From Bacteroidota bacterium (GTDB lineage Bacteria; Bacteroidota; Bacteroidia; NORP154): 61,239 nt of DNA. A model generated the notes under the pieces. That model made no database searches, was not told the DNA's origin, and saw only the letters and a list, made by a program, of their open reading frames with translations. Both the position numbers and the translations under genes were made by a program. Where the stretch lies: the NCBI GenBank assembly GCA_022572355.1, contig JACZWC010000026.1, forward strand, positions 1 to 61,239. Direction: 5' to 3'. This document shows, piece after piece, positions 7,914-16,600 of the stretch (positions within the stretch are counted from its first letter, which is position 1; every line of letters begins with the position of its first letter).

Positions 7914-10706
7914 ATGCTTAGAAAACTATTCGTTTTGTTTTTGATCGCCCTCGTGGTAGCGGGTGGTATAGGAGGGTATCTGCTGTTCACAAAAATCAGC
8001 ACCCCGGTTAGTAAGGCCATCATCGCAATCCCCTCAGACGCAGCAATAATTATTGAAAGTGACGACTTTCCCAATGCCTGGAACGATTTGAAATCGGTGT
8101 CCGTTTTTTGGAATAAGCTCAAGGGAATGAAACTCATTGATCAAATCGACAACCGTACGGCATATCTTGACTCACTTTTTTCAAAGCAAGGAGAAATAGC
8201 TCAATTGGTGAAGGGCCAGGCGACATTCATTTCTATTCACCTCACCGGTATACATAACTATGATTATTTGTTCCTCGTTAGCCTGAAAAACACCAATCGA
8301 ATGCAGGATTTCAACCAGATAATCAAGTCACTGGTTGGTGACAATACCATTAATAAAAGGTCCTATGATAAAGTAGACATCTTTGAAATTTCTACGGAGG
8401 TTGGGATATTCAATTACTCGATCTCGAAGGGGATTTTTCTGGGAAGTTTCAGTCCGCTCTTGATCGAAGATGCCATACGGCAGATGAATTCATCAAGCTC
8501 CCTGATTAATAAACCAGAAAACAAAGGATTTGAACTCGTTCACAGTACAGCGGGTACCGATGCTGCTTGCCACTTCTATATAAACTACTCGCGATTTCCA
8601 AAGTTTGCTTCGCTTTTTCTTCGATCCAAAAAACATGACCTTATTGGTGAGCTGTCAAATTTTGCTAACTGGACCGAGCTCGATCTTAAGATAAAATCTA
8701 ATTCTTTGATGTGGAACGGACTGACATTTTCCAATGATTCTCTGCCCAGGTTTTTAAACCTTTTGGCTGATCAGGAGCCACAGGATATGGAAATGATCCA
8801 GGTACTTCCTGATAATACCGCTGTGCTGCATTACTTCGGCATTGAAGATTTCAATAAGTACTACAATGATTACAAGTCCTACCTCGGAATGATCAATGAG
8901 CTCTATGACTACACCCAGATAATAGAAAAAACGGAGGAAAAGTATGGAATGAACATCTATAAAGATTTACTCTCTCTTTTCTCGAATGAATTTGCCCAAA
9001 GCACTTCAGCAAATGTTAATTCCCCTGATCCAAAGAGCAACAAAACAAAGGATTATGCGATTTTTGGTTTGAAAGATTCGGAAGATGCATTGGAAATCCT
9101 TCAAGATCTGTGTAAGGTCATTCAGAATAACATTGAGCCCCCAGATTCTGAAAAGGTCAACCCATCAGAAGTTTACCGCGATCATGAGATTTTGCATTTG
9201 GGCATTCCCAATATGCTGAACAATTTGTTTGGCCATGTTTTCTCACAGGTGAAATCAAATTATTGTACTGTGGTGGGTGATTATGTAGTGTTTGCCGAGA
9301 CGGCTAACCACCTGAAGAACTTTATTGCAGACAATCTGTCCGGGCGCACGATGAACAGAGACATTAGCTATCTGGCATTCTCGGATCACATCTCATCCAG
9401 CGCCAACTACTTCCTTTATTACAATATTCCACTGTGCCTCAAAACCGGAATGTTACAAGCTCTTTTTGAAGAAGAGTGGGCAATTACAATTGTAGAGAAC
9501 ATAGAATCTATTCAGGAGTTTCAGGCTTTGGGGCTTCAGATCAGCTCCGGTTCAATGAAAAGCAGTAGCGCGGGAGGCAGGATGTACTATACCAATATTT
9601 ACCTGGAGTACAACCCTGATTATAAAGAGAAAACACAGTTGTTCAGGCAAACAAAGCTCGATGCACCATTGCGCTTCACACCATGGGTGGTAAAGAATCA
9701 CTACACGGACGATAATGAGATTTTTATTCAAGACGAGCTAAACCAAGTTTACCTAGTAGATAAATCCAACAACATTCTTTGGAAAAAAACCATCTCTGAG
9801 CCCATTATCGGAGATGTTACCCAGATTGATATTTACAAAAGCAACAAACTACAGCTCCTGTTTAACACAAAAACCAAACTTCACCTGATTGATAGAAAAG
9901 GCCGCGATGTAGAGGACTTTCCCATTGAGCTTAAATCCCCCGCTACCAATGGAATTTCTGTCTTTGATTATGACAATACCCGGAATTACAGAATAATAAT
10001 TTGCGGGGAAGACAAAGAGATATACGTTTATGATAGCTATGGTAAGATCGTGACCGGATGGGAGTTCGACAAAACCAGCTCCCTTGTGTATGCACCTATC
10101 TCTCATATTTCCGTCAATGGAAAAGACCACATTGTAGCTGTTGATGTGAAGGGAATGGTGTATTCAATGGACAGAAGAGGAAACCAACGAATGAAACCCT
10201 TTCAAGCCTTCAATTATTTATTTGACAACACCTACTACCTTGATAAGGGGAATTCCATTGGTAATTCCTGGCTTATCAGCTCCGATTCAGCAGGAATCGT
10301 GCGCCTCGCATCATTCTCAGGAAAAACAGATAGCCTGGTTTTTGATGATTTCACCAACCCTCCTTATTTTAAATATGCCAGGAGAAATGGAAAGAAGCAA
10401 TATATATTCCTAAATAGGGATGAACTCATGGTATTCGGAGAGGATAAGGAAATTGTGTACAACAAATCCTTCGATCGCATAATTGCACACCGCCCATTGG
10501 TTTACAATTTACCAGATAACGATCTGAAAATAGGTGTCGTATCCGAGAAATCTGATGAGCTGTACCTATTTAATCCCGACGGCTCCTTATCAGAAGGCTT
10601 TCCTCTCTATGGAAATTCCAATTTTGTCTTGATGCACAACTCTGGCAAAACCAGCCTGGTTGCAGGAGCAAGAGGAAATTATCTCTTCATCTACTCGTTG
10701 CAATAA
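7914..10706 (+). CDS. DUF3352-like membrane-anchored protein with propeller-like C-terminus
   Basis: 930 residues of unknown function. An N-terminal membrane anchor (LFVLFLIALVVAGGIGGYLLF, ~5-26) is followed by a long extracytoplasmic region. The first ~580 residues resemble the DUF3352 type (IPSDAAIIIESDD; repeated assessments of loss-like scores such as ATFISIHL and TAVLHYFG). From ~600 there are about six short beta repeats of the PQQ/WD-like kind (VYLVDKSNNILWKK, LHLIDRKGRDVEDF, IYVYDSYGKIVTGW, VYSMDRRGNQ, LYLFNPDGSLSEGF), suggesting a beta-propeller. I recognise the combination as recurrent next to rnhB in this phylum, from memory. No catalytic motif is visible. It is probably a periplasmic or cell-surface binding protein held by its N-terminal helix. 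Confidence 0.8.
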   Translation: MLRKLFVLFLIALVVAGGIGGYLLFTKISTPVSKAIIAIPSDAAIIIESDDFPNAWNDLKSVSVFWNKLKGMKLIDQIDNRTAYLDSLFSKQGEIAQLVKGQATFISIHLTGIHNYDYLFLVSLKNTNRMQDFNQIIKSLVGDNTINKRSYDKVDIFEISTEVGIFNYSISKGIFLGSFSPLLIEDAIRQMNSSSSLINKPENKGFELVHSTAGTDAACHFYINYSRFPKFASLFLRSKKHDLIGELSNFANWTELDLKIKSNSLMWNGLTFSNDSLPRFLNLLADQEPQDMEMIQVLPDNTAVLHYFGIEDFNKYYNDYKSYLGMINELYDYTQIIEKTEEKYGMNIYKDLLSLFSNEFAQSTSANVNSPDPKSNKTKDYAIFGLKDSEDALEILQDLCKVIQNNIEPPDSEKVNPSEVYRDHEILHLGIPNMLNNLFGHVFSQVKSNYCTVVGDYVVFAETANHLKNFIADNLSGRTMNRDISYLAFSDHISSSANYFLYYNIPLCLKTGMLQALFEEEWAITIVENIESIQEFQALGLQISSGSMKSSSAGGRMYYTNIYLEYNPDYKEKTQLFRQTKLDAPLRFTPWVVKNHYTDDNEIFIQDELNQVYLVDKSNNILWKKTISEPIIGDVTQIDIYKSNKLQLLFNTKTKLHLIDRKGRDVEDFPIELKSPATNGISVFDYDNTRNYRIIICGEDKEIYVYDSYGKIVTGWEFDKTSSLVYAPISHISVNGKDHIVAVDVKGMVYSMDRRGNQRMKPFQAFNYLFDNTYYLDKGNSIGNSWLISSDSAGIVRLASFSGKTDSLVFDDFTNPPYFKYARRNGKKQYIFLNRDELMVFGEDKEIVYNKSFDRIIAHRPLVYNLPDNDLKIGVVSEKSDELYLFNPDGSLSEGFPLYGNSNFVLMHNSGKTSLVAGARGNYLFIYSLQ

Positions 10707-10754
10707 TCTCAGTTGCATGAGCAAATTTCTCCATTGCAGTTTAAATTTGTCTCA

Positions 10755-10836
10755 AACCGCCACAAAGGCCCTAAGACACAAAGAAATCACTAAGAAAAAC
10801 TTTGTGAAGCTTCGAGCCTTAGCGGCTTCGTGGCTA
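10755..10836. repeat. Inverted repeat built of CACAAAG/CTTTGTG words
   Basis: Left half CCGCCACAAAGGCCCTAAG..CACAAAG (10758-10783), right half CTTTGTG..GCCTTAGCGGC..GTGGC (10801-10835). The two halves are imperfect reverse complements (CACAAAG/CTTTGTG, GGC.CTAAG/GCCTTAG, GCCAC/GTGGC). The rest of the 266-base gap before the next gene is AT-rich with no feature I can support. Confidence 0.7.
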
Positions 10837-10972
10837 AAAAGGAAATTTGTGGTGCGTCCTAACCTACAGGTAAATGCCGATTATCGTTTTTTGTTATATT
10901 TTTACTCGAGTATTGCGATAGCAACCAATGAGCTAATATTCGTCTTACACAAAAGCAATCACTTCTATAGCT

Positions 10973-12190
10973 ATGAAAAAATCCGTTAATCTCTACTTAT
11001 TACTAATACTGGCAATTATTTGTACTGTCAGCTCTTGTATAAAAGATGAATATGATCTGGACAAGCTGACTTATGCGAATTATTCTCCGGAAATTGCCAT
11101 GCCGCTTATTCATTCTATTTTCACTGTGCAGGAAATCCTGACTATGTCAGCTGATCAGGGCGCAAATGACCCTGAGAATCTGGAGACTGACCCCGATGGG
11201 CTCATGAAGCTGATGTACAACGATACTCTTTTCTCAAAAAAGGCTTCTGAATTCATCACCTTTCCGCCAATGACGCCATTGATTACCGGATATGTGGGAT
11301 CAGACACACTGCAACTGGTTGTAGACTCAATTGACTTGAACTTAGAGGTTTATAATAAGGTTATAGGGGGACAGTTCTACTTTGACAATCCCATCATACA
11401 TATAACCATCACCAATTCTATTGGAATGCCCATTAACCTCACCTTCACTACCTTTCAAACCTGGTCTCCTGTTAATGGAACTATAATTGTAGAATTGTTT
11501 TCCACACCACCACCAATCGCATTAACTCCTGCACCGGCATTTCCTCTGACACCAGGTGATGTATCAGTCACTACCTATACTTTTGATAAAACAAATAGCA
11601 ACATTCAAGACTTTCTGCTAACCTCACCTAAGTACCTTTATTATGCGGTGCAGGGAATTACCAACGTGCCTGCTACAATTCCTAATTTTATTACCGATTC
11701 AAGCGAATTCAGTGTTGAAGTATTGCTTGAACTGCCTTTGCATGGATATGCCTCCTTTCTTTCTTTAGGTGACACATTGCCTTTTAGCCTGGGTATCAAC
11801 GACCCTTCAGGTTCAGACATCTATGCAGAAGCTGCAACGTTTGTGATAAACGCTTACAATGGTTTCCCCATCGATGCTGTTATTCAGCTTTCGTTTTTGG
11901 ATACAATCTCTGGCAATGTTGTTGATTCTCTATTTTACAATGGAGAACAGACTGTTTTCGAGGCGGGGCCGGTGGGTCCAGCTCCTGCACTCAGGGTGAC
12001 TAATATAGTGCATACTGTAACAGAGGTTTATGTAGACAAGGCAAGACTTGACAGAATAGGATCGGCCAATAAATTAATCATTAGAGGAACGTTAACATCT
12101 GCCAACAATCCTGCACTTGTAAAGATTTATAGCGACTATACCTTGGAATTAAAATTAGCCGTTAGGGTAGAATTGTTTACCGGTTCGTAA
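10973..12190 (+). CDS. Predicted lipoprotein, unknown function
   Basis: 405 residues with a clear lipoprotein signal (YLLLILAIICTVSSC, lipobox Cys22). The mature protein is rich in Thr, Ser, Pro and hydrophobic beta-strand patterns, with paired segments such as DSIDLNLEVYNKV and HIVTNIVHTVTEVYVDKA-like strands, resembling an LEA14 or immunoglobulin-like beta-sandwich, but I cannot assign a family. The gene is 34 bases upstream of the large OmpA-type gene, so the two are probably cotranscribed and the lipoprotein may be a periplasmic partner of that outer-membrane protein. The ATG at 10973 starts MKKSVNLY, a typical signal N-region. Confidence 0.8.
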   Translation: MKKSVNLYLLLILAIICTVSSCIKDEYDLDKLTYANYSPEIAMPLIHSIFTVQEILTMSADQGANDPENLETDPDGLMKLMYNDTLFSKKASEFITFPPMTPLITGYVGSDTLQLVVDSIDLNLEVYNKVIGGQFYFDNPIIHITITNSIGMPINLTFTTFQTWSPVNGTIIVELFSTPPPIALTPAPAFPLTPGDVSVTTYTFDKTNSNIQDFLLTSPKYLYYAVQGITNVPATIPNFITDSSEFSVEVLLELPLHGYASFLSLGDTLPFSLGINDPSGSDIYAEAATFVINAYNGFPIDAVIQLSFLDTISGNVVDSLFYNGEQTVFEAGPVGPAPALRVTNIVHTVTEVYVDKARLDRIGSANKLIIRGTLTSANNPALVKIYSDYTLELKLAVRVELFTGS

Positions 12191-12224
12191 TTGAAGACCA
12201 ACTTTCCCAGATAACTATTCAGAA

Positions 12225-15122
12225 ATGCAATCGTTCTCCGATCTGATCTTTAATTATCTCAGACCTATTACTCCTCTTCGGGCTAGCAAAAGGATCCCGG
12301 GTATTTTGGTGCTGCTTCTCTCACTCTTTCTGCTTCACTCAAAAACAGGTATTGCCCAGCTGGATGCGACTATGTACCATATGTCCACCATTCCTCAGCT
12401 TAAGAACACAAACCCCTCAAGTACCTGCGATTACAAGTTGTATATCGGTATCCCTGTCATTTCTTCTATCTATGCTGATGTTCATCACAATGGTTTTGTA
12501 CTGACTGATTTGCTGAAAAAACGTTCTGATGATTCGCTGTATCTCGACATGGACAACGCAATTTCCAAAATGGGTAAACAGAATATTATTGGTGGTTCTT
12601 TTCAAATGGACTGGATATTGCTAGGCTGGGGGAAGGAGCAAAATCGCTTCTTTTTAAATATTACTGAAAAAGCTTTTTTTCGGTTCAGATACCCAAAGGA
12701 TCTGATGAGACTGTTATGGGAAGGGAATGCCACATTTATTGATGAAACTGCCGATTTAAGCGGCCTGGCACTAAGGGCTACATATTACCGTGAATACGCA
12801 TTTGGCTATGCCCGGGAAGTCAATGACAAATGGACTTTAGGTGGCAAACTAAAGTACTTATATGGAATTGTAAATGTGTCTTCCAAGGTAAAGAAGCTCA
12901 GTCTTTTCACTACACCGAATACTTACGATCTGGTAGGTGAGTCAGACATGGTTCTGAATACGTCATTTATAGAAGATGACGGAATCCCGCTCGGTGATTA
13001 TTTGTTCTATAAAACAGGAAATCACGGGTTGGGAATTGACCTGGGAGCAACCTACAAAGCCAATGACAAATGGACAATCTCCCTGAGCATGATAGACCTG
13101 GGTTTTATCAGGTGGAAACACAATACAACCAATTACACCAACAACCTCGACCAGGCCGCTTTCCGGGGCAATGCGATAACAACTTTCATCGACTCAACGA
13201 ATACAGATCCATTTTCAACCATAGCAGATTCGCTTGAAATTACCTTTGTAAATTTTGAAGAAACGAATAAAGCCTATACCGATGGCCTGCAGACAAGGTT
13301 TTATCTTGGGGGCACCTATAACATCAACGAAACGAACAACGTGGGTGGCTTAATTCAAATGGAATACTGGAGAAAAAAAGTATATCCCACTTTCACCCTA
13401 TCTTATAACTATCGCATTGTGCGGTGGCTTGGGGCGTCTATAAGCTACTCAATAATGAACCGCAGCTATTTTAACCTAGGGATAGGCCTATCTGGAAATC
13501 TAGGGCCCATACAGATCTACGCTGTTACAGATAACATTGCTTATTTATTCAATATGGCCAAGTTTACAGGAGGTGGTGTTTTCCCTCAAAAGGCCAAGAC
13601 TGCCCAATTCCATGTAGGGCTCAATCTCACATTCGGTAAAAACGAAAAAGATAGAGACAAGGACGGTATCATAGATAAAAAAGATGAATGTCCGGATGAT
13701 CCAGGGCCGGAGGAATACAATGGTTGCCCGGATAGAGATGGTGATGGAATAATTGATATTAAAGATGATTGCCCCGATGATCCAGGCCTTGCCATATACA
13801 AGGGTTGTCCAGATCGCGATGGAGACAAGGTCATTGACAAAGAAGATAAGTGCCCTGATGTGCCAGGCTCAATTGACAATCAAGGCTGTCCGCTCAAGCT
13901 TCACTTACTAGGCCTCAAAGGCGATACTTTGATGACCGGGGATATTAATGAGGATGGGTTCTTTGTGTTCCAGAAACTACCGAGCTCCAGAAACTACCTT
14001 TTTGCTCTTGAAGCGGATAATTCTGATATGGTGGAAGAAGTTCAAATACTGCATACGCTGGATGGAAAAGAAACCATTCTCACCGCCACCAGGGAGGAGC
14101 ATGGGTACTTCATTTATACAGAACTTCAGAAAAAACAAACACGGCTATTCCTTATTGACGCAAAAGGAGATACGTTGATGACAGCAGAAATGAATGAGGA
14201 AGGATTTTTCGTATTCCAACCACTTCCAGCCGACAGGAGCCACCTTTTCCTTCTGGACGCGGCTGAGGATCAACTCGAAGACGAAATACTCATCTTATTA
14301 ATAGATAAGGAAGGGAACGAAAAGGTTATTCACGCAACACAGGACGGCAATAACAAATTCAGGTACGAATACATTCCGCCAAAAGCAGATACGGATCTCG
14401 ACTTAATGGTGGAAGAAGATGTGCCGGTGATACTCTTAGAAGAGGAAGAAGAAATTTTAAATACAGCCTTTGAGAATTTAGAGTTTAACTCAGGTAGTGA
14501 AGTAATCAGGCTCGGATCATTCAAGTCTCTTCAAGAACTCAGCGAACTATTATTGAAGAAGCCTGAGTGGCGGATTAAACTCTCAGGACATACCGATAAT
14601 ATTGGATCCCCAACTGCCAATCTATTGCTCTCAAAGAAAAGGTCAGAAGCAGTAAAGACCGTGCTGGTAAAGGGTGGGGTTGCTCCTAATAGAGTAATCG
14701 TTAAATACTATGGTGAAACACAACCCATAGAAAGCAACACCAGCAATGAAGGAAGGCAGAAAAACCGAAGAGTTGAAATGCTTATCATTCAAGCAGAAGA
14801 CTATATAGATCCGTCGGAACCTTCTGGAGCAATCAAGGGGTTTGAAGGCGAGACAGGGCTCTGGTTTAGGGTTCAAATACTTACATCGGGCAAAAAGATC
14901 GATTTAGCCGATGCGCAATTCAAAGGTGTGAAGAATGTTGAAGAGTACTTTAACAATGGTGTATACAAATATACCTCGGGCAAATCCACTGATTTTGATC
15001 AACTGAACAAGGTTATCCTACGCGCCTTGAAAAAGAAAGGCTTCACACAGTCATTCATTGTTGCTTTCAAAGATGGAAAGCGAATACCGGTATCTGATGC
15101 ATTAAAATTATTGAACGATTAA
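12225..15122 (+). CDS. Outer-membrane beta-barrel (DUF5723-like) with TSP3, OmpA and SPOR-like domains
   Basis: 965-residue outer-membrane protein, probably tying the outer membrane to peptidoglycan. Order: signal peptide (ILVLLLSLFLLHSKTGIA, ~27-45); a beta-barrel region (~50-465) of the DUF5723/PorP-like kind with many aromatic strands; three calcium-binding TSP3 repeats (~475-555, DRDKDGIIDKKDECPDDPG and two more); two copies of a ~80-residue beta module (GDTLMT..INEDGFFVFQ.LP near 565 and again near 648); an OmpA-like peptidoglycan-binding domain (~745-860, LSGHTDNIGSPTANLLLS); and a C-terminal SPOR-like domain (~880-965, WFRVQILTSGKKI). The combination of OmpA and SPOR-like ends is common in gliding Bacteroidota. 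The ATG at 12225 precedes the signal by ~25 residues; a later start is possible. Confidence 0.85.
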   Translation: MQSFSDLIFNYLRPITPLRASKRIPGILVLLLSLFLLHSKTGIAQLDATMYHMSTIPQLKNTNPSSTCDYKLYIGIPVISSIYADVHHNGFVLTDLLKKRSDDSLYLDMDNAISKMGKQNIIGGSFQMDWILLGWGKEQNRFFLNITEKAFFRFRYPKDLMRLLWEGNATFIDETADLSGLALRATYYREYAFGYAREVNDKWTLGGKLKYLYGIVNVSSKVKKLSLFTTPNTYDLVGESDMVLNTSFIEDDGIPLGDYLFYKTGNHGLGIDLGATYKANDKWTISLSMIDLGFIRWKHNTTNYTNNLDQAAFRGNAITTFIDSTNTDPFSTIADSLEITFVNFEETNKAYTDGLQTRFYLGGTYNINETNNVGGLIQMEYWRKKVYPTFTLSYNYRIVRWLGASISYSIMNRSYFNLGIGLSGNLGPIQIYAVTDNIAYLFNMAKFTGGGVFPQKAKTAQFHVGLNLTFGKNEKDRDKDGIIDKKDECPDDPGPEEYNGCPDRDGDGIIDIKDDCPDDPGLAIYKGCPDRDGDKVIDKEDKCPDVPGSIDNQGCPLKLHLLGLKGDTLMTGDINEDGFFVFQKLPSSRNYLFALEADNSDMVEEVQILHTLDGKETILTATREEHGYFIYTELQKKQTRLFLIDAKGDTLMTAEMNEEGFFVFQPLPADRSHLFLLDAAEDQLEDEILILLIDKEGNEKVIHATQDGNNKFRYEYIPPKADTDLDLMVEEDVPVILLEEEEEILNTAFENLEFNSGSEVIRLGSFKSLQELSELLLKKPEWRIKLSGHTDNIGSPTANLLLSKKRSEAVKTVLVKGGVAPNRVIVKYYGETQPIESNTSNEGRQKNRRVEMLIIQAEDYIDPSEPSGAIKGFEGETGLWFRVQILTSGKKIDLADAQFKGVKNVEEYFNNGVYKYTSGKSTDFDQLNKVILRALKKKGFTQSFIVAFKDGKRIPVSDALKLLND

Positions 15123-15197
15123 ACTACTATTGGCTAGAGACCGATAGATTTGTAGCGACTTCATGTCGCATAAATAGATGTTGAGGCTACTGAACAC

Positions 15198-15300
15198 GAG
15201 AACAATTGAACATTTGAATCACGAACTATGAAGAATTTGTATTCGATTCGTTAAACCTTTCTTCATTCGATTGTTCTGTCGTTCTTTTGTTCAACTGTTT
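15198..15300. repeat. Imperfect inverted repeat of GAAC/GTTC words
   Basis: GAGAACAATTGAAC (15198-15211) and CACGAACTATGAAGAA on the left face TTCTTCATTCGATTGTTC and GTTCTTTTGTTCAACTG (~15260-15297) on the right. Just upstream (15155-15167) GCGAC-TTCAT-GTCGC forms a small hairpin. The 260-base gap holds no gene that I can support. Confidence 0.55.
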
Positions 15301-15382
15301 GTAGAATACTGAAGTTACCTCCTAAAGGCGTGGGATTTCACCCATACCGATAACTAGAAATAAAATCAGATTGGACGGGTAT

Positions 15383-16339
15383 TTAGGAAACGGGTGCCTT
15401 TATTGGCTTCCTCAGGTGTATCCTTTGCCCGGGACTGGGTTGTTCACCTTCTACCATTCTATTCATTTTGTAAAGGCTCTTTATTTTAACGGCATACTTT
15501 TGCGAAATCCTATACATTGTCTCTCCTCTTTTTGCAATATGATATTCATAGTCTTTGTTGGCTTTCTTGCGTTTGGGTTGTAAATAAATAACCTGTCCCG
15601 GACGCAGATGATCGTTTCTCTTTAAATCATTGTATTTGTATATCTGCCAAAGCATCATATCGAGGTTGTTGGCTATTTCAAAGTAGGTATCCCCGTCTTT
15701 GACGATTATGTATTTCACCCGATTGTGAACGAGCACCTTTCGCCCTTTTCTCATGGGCTTAGAGGCATACTCCTCCGGTTCAGGCATGAGTGAAGGCATT
15801 TCTTTCACATGATCATACTCATATAGTTTATATTTCTCTATCAATTTGATAAGCAGTACAGGATACTTAGGATTGGTGGCATATCCCGCCTTTTTCAAGC
15901 CGCGTGCCCAACCTTTATAATCTGTTCTTTTTAATTCAAAAAGAAATGAATACCTACCCCTGGTATTCAAAAAATTTGAGTGATCACTGTAGGAATCCAG
16001 CACATTGCTGTATTTTCTAAAACATTCGTTTCGCGTATCATCGTCCTGGATGAACGTTAATCCCTGCCATCCCTTATGACATTTAATCCCAAAGTGATTG
16101 TTCGCATATACCGCCAACGGGCTGTTTCCATTGGCCGATTCTAACATCCCCTGTGCCAAAGTAATGCTTGCGGGCACTCCATTCATGAGCATTTCCCGTA
16201 TCGCTTCGTCTTTATATCGATCGATGTATTCCCGCTGTGTCATCTTATATTCTGCCGGCTGTGAATAGCCAGACACAATACTTGCAGCAGCTATTATGAT
16301 AACCAATACGGGGTACTTATATAGCATAATAATATTCAT
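15383..16339 (-). CDS. Exported glucosaminidase (GH73-like) with two LysM domains
   Basis: Peptidoglycan hydrolase predicted to cleave N-acetylglucosaminyl bonds in the periplasm. The 318 residues comprise a signal peptide (YPVLVIIIAAASIVSGYSQ, ends ~27), a glucosaminidase domain (~33-185, with AQGMLESANGNSPLA, the catalytic Glu region, NNHFGIKCH, and FRKYSNVLDSYSDHSNFL), a basic linker, and two LysM carbohydrate-binding repeats (~208-256, IVKDGDTYFEIANNL; ~268-313, IAKRGETMYRISQKY). Length and order match the glucosaminidase-LysM proteins used in cell separation by Bacteroidota. The start may be ATG at 16339 or at 16327 (MLYKYPV), which gives a tighter signal. It is divergent from porU across a 260-base gap, and convergent with the OmpA-type gene. 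Confidence 0.92.
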   Translation of the reverse strand: MNIIMLYKYPVLVIIIAAASIVSGYSQPAEYKMTQREYIDRYKDEAIREMLMNGVPASITLAQGMLESANGNSPLAVYANNHFGIKCHKGWQGLTFIQDDDTRNECFRKYSNVLDSYSDHSNFLNTRGRYSFLFELKRTDYKGWARGLKKAGYATNPKYPVLLIKLIEKYKLYEYDHVKEMPSLMPEPEEYASKPMRKGRKVLVHNRVKYIIVKDGDTYFEIANNLDMMLWQIYKYNDLKRNDHLRPGQVIYLQPKRKKANKDYEYHIAKRGETMYRISQKYAVKIKSLYKMNRMVEGEQPSPGQRIHLRKPIKAPVS

Positions 16340-16600
16340 AAATTCATTATACGCAATGCCTCTGTCCTGGTTTCAATAACTAGTACCAGATTAAAAATAC
16401 ACGCATTATACAAAAATATGAGTCTGATCTTCCACATTGCACCGGTATCTGCTCTAAGTTATAAACATCTAATTGTTAATGTCATGCGCCTCAATGCCCG
16501 CACATAATTAATCGATTCATGCAATATTAGTAGTAAAAGTTCGTTTTTTAGCTGCTTAACCGCACACTGCAAACCGCGCAATATTCTTTATCTTTATAAC

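Noticed and set aside
10660..10989. A 109-codon plus-strand frame between two genes
   Set aside because: It covers the end of one gene, a dyad repeat and the next gene's start, and has no protein-like pattern.
15123..15382. Possible small gene in the gap after the OmpA-type gene
   Set aside because: Frames are short and the sequence is dominated by inverted-repeat words.
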